A stretch of DNA of 64,000 nt from Rhizobium sp. BK399 (lineage in GTDB: Bacteria; Pseudomonadota; Alphaproteobacteria; Rhizobiales; Rhizobiaceae). Shown piece by piece: positions 49,844 through 58,389 of the stretch. Location: the NCBI RefSeq assembly GCF_014194695.1, contig NZ_JACIAH010000020.1:17604-81603 (forward strand). Direction: 5' to 3'. The notes under the pieces are model-generated. The model saw only the letters and a program-made list of their open reading frames with translations. It was not told where the DNA came from and did not search any database. The translations under genes were made by a program, and so were the position numbers. The number at the start of each line of letters is the position of its first letter. Position 1 is the first letter of the stretch.

Positions 49844-50668
49844 TCAGCAGACACTCCTGAAACGCTCAACACATGTCGAAAGTACCTGTTCGCCAGGCTG
49901 CTTCCACCAGTTCCCGGCCGAAAAGATCTCGACCTCCTGGGCTCCATGGTAGCCGGCGGCCTCAATCGAACGGCGGATTCCTCTAAGGTCGATCACGCCG
50001 TCCCCCATCATCCCGCGATCGAGCAAAAGGTCCGTTGTTGGCACCAGCCAGTCGCAGATGTGGTGGGCGAGGATCCGGCCAGCTGCTCCCGCCCGGGAGA
50101 TCTGCTGTTCGAGTTTGGGGTCCCACCACACATGGTACACGTCGATTGCGACACCTATCCCGTCACCGAGAAGATCGCAGATGTCGAGCGCCTGCTCGAG
50201 GGTATTCACACAGGCTCGGTCGGCTGCATACATCGGATGGAGAGGTTCGATGGCGAGCGGTATGCCGGCGGAGCGTGCGTGCGGGAGGATCTGGGCGATA
50301 CCGTCGGCCACCATCTCGCGGGCCTCAGCGATGTTTCTTGATCCGACAGGCAGACCACCGACAACAAGGACGAGGCAGTCGGCGTTAAGAGCCGCTGCCT
50401 CGTCGATGGCCTTCCTGTTGTCGTCGATTGCCGTGGCGCGGGCCGCTGGATTGCCAGCAGGAAACATGCCGCCGCGGCATAGTCCCGTCACTTTCAATCC
50501 GTTTTCGGCGACAATGCGCGACGCCTCCGCAAGACCGATCGCGTGAACCTGGTCGCGCCATGGAGCGATCGCGACGATATCCTGTCTGAGGCATGCATCG
50601 ACGGCCTGCCGCATGTTGTACTGTTCGCGGACGGTCGCGAGGTTGATCGATAGGCCGTCGACTGGCAT
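49844..50668 (-). CDS. Sugar phosphate isomerase/epimerase (xylose isomerase-like TIM barrel)
   Basis: A 274-residue TIM-barrel protein of the AP endonuclease 2/xylose isomerase-like family. Metal-site stretches are visible: the Glu in IPLAIEPLHPMY, the Asp and His in VAIDVYHVWWDP, the His in HHICDWLVP and the Glu in QEVEIFS. Members isomerise or epimerise sugars and keto-sugars. GGGAAGGGAGAAA precedes the ATG. It is the third gene of a minus-strand operon with a Gfo/Idh/MocA oxidoreductase and a DUF993 protein, which together suggest a carbohydrate pathway that I cannot name. Confidence 0.82.
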   Translation of the reverse strand: MPVDGLSINLATVREQYNMRQAVDACLRQDIVAIAPWRDQVHAIGLAEASRIVAENGLKVTGLCRGGMFPAGNPAARATAIDDNRKAIDEAAALNADCLVLVVGGLPVGSRNIAEAREMVADGIAQILPHARSAGIPLAIEPLHPMYAADRACVNTLEQALDICDLLGDGIGVAIDVYHVWWDPKLEQQISRAGAAGRILAHHICDWLVPTTDLLLDRGMMGDGVIDLRGIRRSIEAAGYHGAQEVEIFSAGNWWKQPGEQVLSTCVERFRSVC

Positions 50669-50715
50669 GCGCGTTTCTCCCTTCCCACGTCATTGCGTGA
50701 CGTGCTCTTGGTTTT

Positions 50716-51888
50716 TCAGATTCCAGCTGTTGCGAGGATTGTCTTCATTCGTTCAGTTGCCAGATCCGGGTCCCGAAGCATCCGGGCCTGGTCGGCAAGC
50801 CGGAACAACTCGGCAAGATGAACCATCGAGCGAGTGCTCTGCTGACCGCCGAGCATCTGGAAATGGCTCTGGAAGCCGTTGAGGTAGGCAAGGAAGACAA
50901 CGCCGGTCTTGTAGAACCGCGTCGGCGCCTTGAAGATGTGCCGAGACAACGGCACGGTCGGGGCGAGAATGGCGTGGAATCCTGTGAGGTCGTCTGCTGC
51001 GAGCCTATGCAAGGCGGCGCTGGCCGCAGGGGCAATGGCATCGAAAATTCCAAGCAGCGCGTGAGAATATCCCTTCTCGTCGCCTGCGATGAGTTCTGCA
51101 TAGTTGAAGTCATCGCCGGTATACATCTTTACCGCAGGATCGAGCCGGCGACGCATGACGATTTCCTTCTCGGCCGAAAGAAGGGAAATCTTCACGCCAT
51201 CTACCCGGCTCGCGTGGTCGTTGATGATGGCGAGCGCTGTCTCCATGGCCGCCATATCGTCACGGGATCCCCAATAACCCGCAAGAGCGGGGTCGAACAT
51301 GTCACCGAGCCAATGGATGATCACCGGTTCGCGGACCTGTCGCAGGATCCGGTCATAGACCCGGACATAGTCTTCGGGACTTTTCGCTGCGGCGGCCAGG
51401 GCGCGGCTCGCCATCAGAATGATACGACCTCCCTGCCCCTCGATATAGTTCACCTGTTCTTCATAGGCCCGAATCACGTCGTCGATGCCGACGTCAGGCC
51501 CGGGAATGAGATGATCCGTGCCTGCGCCGTAGGCGATCAATGCATCGGAACGATTGCGCGCGGCGGACTGGACCTCTGCAATCAGCTCCCTGGCTCCCGC
51601 CCAGTCGAGCCCCATGCCGCGTTGGGCTGTGTCCATGGCTTCTGCAACGCCAAGGCCGAGGTCCCACAGGTGTTCGCGAAACGCCACCGTGCGCTCCCAA
51701 TCTATATTGCGGTCGAGCCAGGGATCGTTGTCGGCCAGGGGATCGACGACCACGTGTGCTGCTGCATAAGCGACGCGATTGAATGCATGTCCGCCGGCCG
51801 GGCGCTCGGGCGCGGCCAGTGGTTGGTTGGCGATGGTGTAGTGCTGGAGCGTGCGGCCAGAAACAGGAAGGTGGAGTGTCGTCGCCAT
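50716..51888 (-). CDS. DUF993 protein (dihydrodipicolinate synthase-like)
   Basis: A 390-residue protein of the DUF993 type, distantly like the DHDPS/NanA class I aldolases: DDVIRAYEEQVNYIEGQGGR, YDRILRQVREPVIIHWLGD and RRLDPAVKMYTGDDFNYAEL (a Lys candidate for a Schiff base lies in VKISLLSAEKEI or AVKMYTG). The reaction is unknown; an aldolase or lyase on a keto-sugar acid would fit. ATG 51888 is directly beyond the stop of the oxidoreductase (two bases between), so the pair is translationally coupled. The frame is open upstream but lacks similarity. Confidence 0.78.
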   Translation of the reverse strand: MATTLHLPVSGRTLQHYTIANQPLAAPERPAGGHAFNRVAYAAAHVVVDPLADNDPWLDRNIDWERTVAFREHLWDLGLGVAEAMDTAQRGMGLDWAGARELIAEVQSAARNRSDALIAYGAGTDHLIPGPDVGIDDVIRAYEEQVNYIEGQGGRIILMASRALAAAAKSPEDYVRVYDRILRQVREPVIIHWLGDMFDPALAGYWGSRDDMAAMETALAIINDHASRVDGVKISLLSAEKEIVMRRRLDPAVKMYTGDDFNYAELIAGDEKGYSHALLGIFDAIAPAASAALHRLAADDLTGFHAILAPTVPLSRHIFKAPTRFYKTGVVFLAYLNGFQSHFQMLGGQQSTRSMVHLAELFRLADQARMLRDPDLATERMKTILATAGI

Positions 51889-51890
51889 CC

Positions 51891-53066
51891 TCAGGCAACC
51901 TTGCGAGCGACGGAGCCAGCGAGCGGGGGCACATTGACCCAGCGTCGCTCCTTCCAGCTCTTTTGCGCAAGCTCGGCGAGTTGAACGCCCTTGGCCCCTT
52001 CCCTCAAGGTGAACTTCCATGGCGCGTCCTCGACGACGTAACGCAGGTAGTCCTCCCACTGCGCCTTGAAGCCGTTGTCGAAGACCTGTGTTTCGGGAAC
52101 TTCGTCCCACGTCCTGTAGAAATCGATCGTTTGTGGCTGGTCCGGGTTCCACACCGGCTTGGGGGTGTTGACGCGATGCTGGGTCCAGCACTTGGTTAGG
52201 CCGCAAACCGCCGATCCATGAGTGCCGTCGACCTGGAAGGTCACGAGGTCATCACGACGGACGCGAACCGCCCAGGACGAGTTGATATGAGCAACGATGC
52301 CCCCCTCGAGTTCGAAGGTCGAATAGGCGGCATCATCAGCGTCAGCCTGGTAGACTTCGCCATTTTCGTCGACGCGGCTTGGAATGTGGGTTGACGCATA
52401 GCAGCTGACGGCCTTGACCTCGCCGAAGAGGTTGTCCAGCACATAACGCCAATGCGGCAGCATATCGAGGATCATACCGCCGCCATCGGCAGCGCGGTAA
52501 TTCCAGGAGGGCCGTTGCGCGGCCACTCCCCAGTCCCCCTCGAACACCCAGTAGCCAAACTCCCCACGCACTGAAAGAATCCTGCCAAAGAAACCGCTGT
52601 CCTTCAGCAAGGCGATCTTTCGCAGGCCCGGCAGATAGAGCTTGTCCTGAACCACGCCGTTCTTGACGCCGCGCTCCTCTGCGAGGGAAGCAACGGAGAG
52701 CGCTTCCTCTAAAGTCTCCGAGATCGGTTTTTCGCAGTAGACGTGCTTTCCGGCTTCGATGGCCTTCCTCAGCAAGGCGACGCGCATCTGGGTCGAGCCT
52801 GCGTCGAAAAAGATCTTGTTGTTCGGATCGGCAAGCGCGCTATCGAGATCGGTGGTCGTTCGGGTCAGTCCATGCTTGCGGGCAACCGCCTCGATCTTGT
52901 CCGCGTTGCGGCCGACGAGGATCGGGTCCGGCATCAGGCGATCGCCATTTCTAAGCAGGAGCCCGCCCTGCTCCCGGAACGCCAGGATCGATCGCACCAG
53001 GTGCTGATTATAGCCCATGCGGCCGGTAATACCATGCATGATGATGCCAAGCGAAATCGTCGCCAT
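51891..53066 (-). CDS. Gfo/Idh/MocA-family oxidoreductase
   Basis: A 391-residue NAD(P)-dependent dehydrogenase: Rossmann part with GIIMHGITGRMGYNQHL and VGRNADKIEAVARKHG, then FFDAGSTQMRVALLRKAIEA and the catalytic EKP motif in HVYCEKPISETLEEAL. The substrate domain includes NYRAADGGGMILDMLPHWRY (the GG...D...H pattern). GGGAGGAAGAACAG precedes the ATG. It heads the three-gene operon and is divergent from a frameshifted ROK regulator, with a dyad (53087-53100) between. Confidence 0.87.
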   Translation of the reverse strand: MATISLGIIMHGITGRMGYNQHLVRSILAFREQGGLLLRNGDRLMPDPILVGRNADKIEAVARKHGLTRTTTDLDSALADPNNKIFFDAGSTQMRVALLRKAIEAGKHVYCEKPISETLEEALSVASLAEERGVKNGVVQDKLYLPGLRKIALLKDSGFFGRILSVRGEFGYWVFEGDWGVAAQRPSWNYRAADGGGMILDMLPHWRYVLDNLFGEVKAVSCYASTHIPSRVDENGEVYQADADDAAYSTFELEGGIVAHINSSWAVRVRRDDLVTFQVDGTHGSAVCGLTKCWTQHRVNTPKPVWNPDQPQTIDFYRTWDEVPETQVFDNGFKAQWEDYLRYVVEDAPWKFTLREGAKGVQLAELAQKSWKERRWVNVPPLAGSVARKVA

Positions 53067-53086
53067 CTGTTCTTCCTCCCAATAAA

Positions 53087-53100
53087 TAACTATTTAGTTA
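53087..53100. promoter_or_regulatory. Candidate ROK/NagC-type operator
   Basis: TAACTA / TAGTTA arms with a two-base spacer, just upstream of the Gfo/Idh/MocA gene and 200 bases from the ROK gene. ROK regulators bind AT-rich dyads of this sort. Position only. Confidence 0.4.
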
Positions 53101-53300
53101 CATAAGTGACATGCGCGATCGGAGCTGTCAACCCGGACCTGGCGCGTGCTCACTTCTCAAACAATGCGGGCAATATCAAAATCTAGCGCCCCCGGAACAA
53201 GGCCGACCGGAATCCCCACGCGGACAAGAGGCTGGATATCGCACGTCGAACAACGTAAGCGAAAACTGACATGCCTTTTTTGAACTGACGCATCGAGCAT

Positions 53301-54511
53301 ATGAAGCCAATTTCAAGAACCAACCTCGAGCAGGCCAAATGTCACAATCGGCGTGTGGTGATTGAAGCGATCCGAACGAACGGTCCCCTGTCGCGGGCGG
53401 CAATTGCGCGGTTGACGGCCCTCACGACGCAAACGGTGTCGAATATCGTCGAGGAGCTGGAAGTGGCGATGCTCCTCACGGCGGACGCTGCCAAAAAGAT
53501 CCCACGCGGGCAGCCTGTCAGGCTCTATTCGATCAACCCGGACGGGGCCTACTCCATTGGCCTGGACCTGGAGCGCGACCTTGCGGTGGGCGTGCTGACC
53601 GATCTTGCGGGACGCGTTCGGGCGCGAGTGGAAAGAGCTGTCGAACGGCCAACGCCAGCCGAGGCGATGCCTGTTCTTGCCGAAATCGTGCTGGAACTCC
53701 AGCAGGCCTTCCCGCTCGATAGCGCTCGCCTGCTTGGCGCCGGCATCGCAATGCCCGGTCGCTACGCTACCGAGGTGTGACATTACTTAGTCCGGTAACG
53801 TTGCCCGACTGGCAGGACTTTCCCGTGGCGAGCAAGCTTGCGGACCGTCTCGGTATGCCGGTCCTTGTCGAAAACGACGCGGCCGCAGCGACAATCGGGG
53901 AGCGGCTTTACGGCGTGGGGCGCGGCCTGACCAGTTTCGTCTATCTCTTTCTTGGCGGAGGCATCGGCGCCGGCCTGTTCCTCGACGGCCAGCTCTACAA
54001 GGGCAGCCGCAGCAACGCTGGCGAGATCGGTCACATGATTGCTGTCTCGAACGGTCTGCCTTGCGTCTGCGGCAAGCGCGGTTGCCTGGATCGTTATGTG
54101 TCTCTCGGGGCTGCCTATGATTATCTGAATATCACAGCCCATGGACAGGCCTGGACCCGTTCCCCCGACATCGTGGCCGGGCTTAGCCAGGACCGGATCG
54201 ACGCATGGGCAGAAACTGCTGCCGAAGCCATGCGGCAGACGATCGATGTTCTCGAACTCGCCTTCGACCCCCAGACGATCGTTCTCGGCGGCTCGATGCC
54301 GACGCGTTTGCTAGAAGGACTCGCGCGCCGTCTCCAGCCCTTGCACCGGCCGGTCGATCCCGGCCAGGAACGTGTTCTGCCGCGCATCATGACCGGTGCG
54401 ATCGGTAGGGATACGGCCCTTCTTGGTGCCGCGGCACTGCCGATCTTCTCGGAAACGAATCCACAGTTCGACGTTTTGCAAAAGCCGCTCAGGCAAAGGC
54501 CTCAGGAGTAG
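53301..54511 (+). pseudogene. ROK-family transcriptional regulator, split by a frameshift
   Basis: Two ORFs together make one ROK (NagC/XylR-type) regulator. The first (53301-53780, 159 residues) has the helix-turn-helix (NRRVVIEAIRTNGPLSRAAI, TALTTQTVSNIVEEL) and the start of the kinase-like fold (YSIGLDLERDLAVGVLTDL), ending GAGIAMPGRYATEV. The second (GTG 53777-54511, 244 residues) continues without a gap: TLLSPVTLPDWQDFPVASKL, VLVENDAAAATIGE, FLGGGIGAGLFLDG, the zinc motif GLPCVCGKRGCLDRY. One missing base in the G-run at 53774-53775 would explain the break; the two ORFs overlap by GTGA. It is either a real null mutation, a sequencing error or programmed frameshifting. It faces the GH20 gene. 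Confidence 0.85.
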
Positions 54512-56517
54512 CGGTAGAGGATCGGCATCAGGCCCGCGAGCGCCTTGAACCGCTCCCAGGACTTGTCCTCGGGTCTTGTCCAGGCACTCTCGGCCAGCGC
54601 CGAGACCCGTGGGAATACCAGGCGGTCGAAGACGGCGCGGTCGGTCATCGGTTCCGACCAGATGCAGGCCTGGATGCCACGCAGCTTCTTTTTCTGCTCA
54701 GCGCTCCAGCCTTCGACCGGATCGAAATTATAGAGCGTCTCGGGCTCCGACCATCCTGCCCAGCTGGCGCCGGGCTCATCCCAATCCGGGCTGTTTGCCA
54801 TGTCGAGGTAGTAGACCTGTCCGGGGCAGACAACCATCTCGTAGCCTTGCCCGGCAAGCGCTGCTGAGACTTCGACGCTCCGCCAGCCGCAGAGGTAGCT
54901 TTTGTCCTTGTCGATGACATTGCCATGCGCGGCTTCCTCCCAGCCGCCGGTGATGCAGCCTTGCTCGGCAAGGAACTTTTGGATCCTTGCGAGAAAGATG
55001 GATTGCAAAACGGCCGCACCCGACCCGTCGATATCATCTGCTCCATGGGTATTGGTGATAACGTTGAGCCGCTTGGCGTGCTGATTGGCAACGATGTCTC
55101 CACCGATCTCTTTGAGCTTCGCTAGCGCTTCGGGCGAGCCCGACCAGGCGCCCAGCGGAACTTCATCCGCCCCGATATGAATCGTCCTGAAGGGAAAGAG
55201 TTCGATCAGTTCGCGGAAGATGGTTTCCAGTACCTGATAAGTCTGCTCGCGCGCCGGATTGATGCAATTGTCCGGAAAGCCCTGGACGGAATAGTAGCTT
55301 CCGGCTTCCTGCGGATCGCGAAGCTCCGGGATCGCCTGTTGCATGGCATAGCAATGTCCAGGCACATCGATTTCAGGAACAATTTCAATGCCGAGCCCAC
55401 CTGCATGCGCAACGATCTCTCGGACCGCCGCCTTCGTGTAATATCCGCCTGTCCGCGCCGCACCCGATCCTAGGAGCGGCGGGATCGCCAGCCCGTGTCC
55501 GCGCCAGGCGCCGACTTCGGTCAGGGCAGGATAGGCGTCGATTTCCACGCGCCAGGCCTCGTCGTCCGAAAGGTGCCAGTGGAAACGGTTGATCTTGTTC
55601 CAGGCAAGGATGGCGAGCAGTTTCTTGATTTCGGACGTCGCATAGAACTGTCGAGCAACGTCGAGATGCAGGCCGCGCCAGCCCATGGTCGGCTCGTCGC
55701 GGATCTTGCCTTCGACAGGAAAGCGGAAGGCGTGGGGATGAAGATGTGCACCTCGCCAGATCTGACCAAGCGTGATCAGGCCATAGAGGAGGCCGGCGCG
55801 AGTGCTGGCCGAAACCTGTATTGAATCTCCGGCGAAAGATATGTCGTAGGCCTCCGCGGCAAATCCGTCGACGACATCAAGATTGACGGGCATGCCGCCT
55901 TCAGAGGCTGGCCGAACAATTCCCTCGACAGCAAACAGCTGCTCGACGAGGGTAACAAAGGCATCAGCCGCGGCATGTGCCAAGGGGTTGCTCGCGTTGA
56001 TCGAGAAGCCGGGTGGGGCTTGCCGCTTCCCCGATACGGACACCTCTGAGGGCCAAGGTACGATCGCGACCGGCACCGGTGGATCGGCTGGAACGGGATA
56101 GATTTGCGCGCCGCGCTTCAAGGGAGCATTGTTTGCGAGTGATCGGGTCGGTTCGACCGAAAGCGATAGCGTGCTGCCATCGGCAAAGGCAAGATAGGCA
56201 CCCGTTGCACCGTCCGTCCAATGCTGGAACGGCCAGCTGAGTGCGGAGATCGCCAGTGACCAGGTCTTGCCCGCGCCCAGCTCGAAATTTTCCGGCGGCA
56301 GGAACTCGGTAAAGTTCGACAGTCTGCGGCTGACGGTCCCGCCCTCGATCCGGACGGCCGGATCCACCCGGCCGGGACCGCTGATGCAGAGGGTGAAATG
56401 GGAGATCGTCTTGGTCGACAGGTTCTTGAGATTGAGCGTGTAGGCCTGTGGTGCTTCGTCCGTCGCAGGCCGCCATGTGGCCTCGAGCCGCAGGGCGTGC
56501 TGGCGCTGTGTCAACAT
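54502..56517 (-). CDS. Beta-N-acetylhexosaminidase (GH20)
   Basis: A 671-residue glycoside hydrolase family 20 enzyme. An N-terminal beta-rich domain (about residues 1-150) is followed by a GH20b-type domain and the catalytic TIM barrel, with GLHLDVARQFYATSEIKKLL, NRFHWHLSDDEAWRVEIDAY and the catalytic Asp-Glu pair in IHIGADEVPLGAW. WEEAAHGNV and the late ALAESAWTRPEDKSWERF close the barrel. No signal peptide is seen, so it probably acts in the cytoplasm on imported chitobiose-like or glycoconjugate oligosaccharides. GAGAGATATTC precedes the ATG. Its 3' end overlaps that of the ROK gene by ten bases. Confidence 0.93.
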   Translation of the reverse strand: MLTQRQHALRLEATWRPATDEAPQAYTLNLKNLSTKTISHFTLCISGPGRVDPAVRIEGGTVSRRLSNFTEFLPPENFELGAGKTWSLAISALSWPFQHWTDGATGAYLAFADGSTLSLSVEPTRSLANNAPLKRGAQIYPVPADPPVPVAIVPWPSEVSVSGKRQAPPGFSINASNPLAHAAADAFVTLVEQLFAVEGIVRPASEGGMPVNLDVVDGFAAEAYDISFAGDSIQVSASTRAGLLYGLITLGQIWRGAHLHPHAFRFPVEGKIRDEPTMGWRGLHLDVARQFYATSEIKKLLAILAWNKINRFHWHLSDDEAWRVEIDAYPALTEVGAWRGHGLAIPPLLGSGAARTGGYYTKAAVREIVAHAGGLGIEIVPEIDVPGHCYAMQQAIPELRDPQEAGSYYSVQGFPDNCINPAREQTYQVLETIFRELIELFPFRTIHIGADEVPLGAWSGSPEALAKLKEIGGDIVANQHAKRLNVITNTHGADDIDGSGAAVLQSIFLARIQKFLAEQGCITGGWEEAAHGNVIDKDKSYLCGWRSVEVSAALAGQGYEMVVCPGQVYYLDMANSPDWDEPGASWAGWSEPETLYNFDPVEGWSAEQKKKLRGIQACIWSEPMTDRAVFDRLVFPRVSALAESAWTRPEDKSWERFKALAGLMPILYRYS

Positions 56518-56691
56518 GAATATCTCTCGATCGTGTTGGTTGGTTCCAACATTCGCTACGAATGCAGGACGCGGATAGTCACTTAGTCAATCAACTTGAT
56601 TTAATCAGGCAACCGTTGACAACGTCAACCCGCTGCCATCTACGCTTCGCACGAAAGTTGCCGTTGCCCAGGACAACGTCCGGACGGGCGC

Positions 56692-57351
56692 TCACGGAGC
56701 GGGAGGAAGCGAAGCGGTCTGGCGGGCAACATCGGGATGAGCGGCCTTGAAGGGCGTCAGCGCACTGCAGGCTTCGGCGATCTTTTCGATACGCGGGAAA
56801 GCTGAAATGTCGAGGCCCCAGCGGCGGGCGTTGTAGACTTGCGGCACCAGACAGAGGTCGGCCATGGTCGGCTCGTCTCCGACGCAGAAGCGACCCGTCC
56901 CTGGATCGTCGAGCATTCGATCGAGCCCGCGAAGCCCGTTCCCGATGAACTTTTTCATCCATTGGCCTCGCGCATCCTCGTCGCCTGTGAGACGCACGAC
57001 ATGTGCTGCGACATGCAGATTGCATATAGGATGAACGTCCATTGCGACAGCGTAGGACAGCGCCCTCACCCGCTGCCGTTTTTCGGGGGTATCGGGCAGC
57101 AAACGCGCGTCCGGTCGGGTCTCTGCAAGGTATTCGATGATCGAAAGCGATTGGGTCAGTGTTTGCCCGTCGATACTAAGGCTGGGGACCAGCCCTTGCG
57201 GGTTGACGTCGAGGTAGGTTTCGGTCTTGTGCGCAAAGGCAAGCAGATCGATCGGTACGGTCCTGTAGGCAAGCCCCAGGAGTTCGAGTGCGATCCGAAC
57301 CCGGTAGCAGGCCGAGGAGCGCCAGTAGTCGTAAAGGACGATCTCTGTCAT
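56692..57351 (-). CDS. maiA: Maleylacetoacetate isomerase (zeta-class GST)
   Basis: A 219-residue glutathione-dependent isomerase converting maleylacetoacetate to fumarylacetoacetate in tyrosine degradation. The N-terminal thioredoxin-like domain contains the zeta-class signature YDYWRSSACYRVRIALELLG; the C-terminal helical domain has SLSIIEYLAETRP and RFCVGDEPTMADLCLVPQVY. Its ATG overlaps the stop of the fumarylacetoacetate hydrolase gene (57348-57351, ATGA). It is the last gene of the hmgA-fahA-maiA operon. Confidence 0.94.
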   Translation of the reverse strand: MTEIVLYDYWRSSACYRVRIALELLGLAYRTVPIDLLAFAHKTETYLDVNPQGLVPSLSIDGQTLTQSLSIIEYLAETRPDARLLPDTPEKRQRVRALSYAVAMDVHPICNLHVAAHVVRLTGDEDARGQWMKKFIGNGLRGLDRMLDDPGTGRFCVGDEPTMADLCLVPQVYNARRWGLDISAFPRIEKIAEACSALTPFKAAHPDVARQTASLPPAP

Positions 57352-58373
57352 GGTTGCTGCTCCAGAGTTTGACGCTGCACCGTTTGCTCGATCGCACCGA
57401 AGATCGATGCGCCGCTCATGTCGGTCATTTCGATACGAACGGTATCACCGAATTTCAGAAAGGGCGTGGCCGGCCGACCAAGGCGGATGGTCTCGATCAT
57501 CCGGAGCTCGGCGATGCAGGAATATCCATCACCACCTTCGGAAATCGACATACCGGGCCCACCGTCCTTCTTGTTGGAAACGGTGCCCGAGCCGATGATC
57601 GAGCCCGCCGACAGCGCACGTGTCCTGGCGGCATGCGAGACCAGTTTTGCGAAGTCGAACGTCATATCAATGCCGGCATTGGCGCGACCGAAAAGTCTCC
57701 CGTTGACGCTGACGAGAAGAGGAAGGTGGACCTTTCCGTCCTTCCAGGTGTCGCCGAGTTCATCCGGCGTCACTGCGACTGGCGAAAAGGCCGATGCGGG
57801 TTTTGATTGAAAGAAACCGAATCCCTTGGCGAGTTCATCCGGGATGAGGTGGCGCAGCGAAACGTCGTTGGCGAGCATGACGAGCCGGATTGCGCTGAGT
57901 GCCTGATCGGGCGCAGCCCCCATCGGGACGTCGTCGACGATCACCGCAACCTCGCCCTCCATGTCGATGCCGTGGCCTTCATCGCAGGCAACGATCGGAT
58001 CGCAAGGGCCGAGAAAACTGTCAGAGCCGCCCTGGTACATCAGCGGGTCGGTCCAGAATGTCGACGGCATGGCTGCATTGCGTGCTTTTCTGACCAGTTC
58101 GACATGATTGACGTAGGCCGATCCGTCGGCCCATTGATAGGCGCGCGGCAACGGTGAGTGCACGTGCCTCGCATCAAAGGCTTCGGATGGCGCGGTGCCC
58201 TCCTCCAGCCGTTCTGCCAGTTGGGCCAGCTGGGGCGCGGCCGTCATCCAGTCATCAAGTGCAGCCTGCATCGTGCGGGCGACCTCGCCCGCGTCACTAT
58301 AGCGCCTCAGGTCACGTGTGACGATGATCAGCCGGCCGTCGCGGGAGCCATCCTTGAGTGTGGCAAGCTTCAT
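57348..58373 (-). CDS. Fumarylacetoacetate hydrolase
   Basis: A 341-residue FAH-family hydrolase, the last step of homogentisate breakdown (fumarylacetoacetate to fumarate and acetoacetate). Family stretches: the metal-binding IDMEGEVAVIVDDV, DVSLRHLIPDELAKGFGFFQ, KPASAFSPVAVTPDELG and the late GTVSNKKDGGPGMSISEGG. ATG 58373 is chosen because MKLATLKDG is the usual start of the rhizobial protein. It lies 16 bases after hmgA and overlaps maiA, which leaves little doubt about the pathway even though FAH folds have many substrates. Confidence 0.9.
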   Translation of the reverse strand: MKLATLKDGSRDGRLIIVTRDLRRYSDAGEVARTMQAALDDWMTAAPQLAQLAERLEEGTAPSEAFDARHVHSPLPRAYQWADGSAYVNHVELVRKARNAAMPSTFWTDPLMYQGGSDSFLGPCDPIVACDEGHGIDMEGEVAVIVDDVPMGAAPDQALSAIRLVMLANDVSLRHLIPDELAKGFGFFQSKPASAFSPVAVTPDELGDTWKDGKVHLPLLVSVNGRLFGRANAGIDMTFDFAKLVSHAARTRALSAGSIIGSGTVSNKKDGGPGMSISEGGDGYSCIAELRMIETIRLGRPATPFLKFGDTVRIEMTDMSGASIFGAIEQTVQRQTLEQQP

Positions 58374-58389
58374 GGGATCAGTCCGTGAT

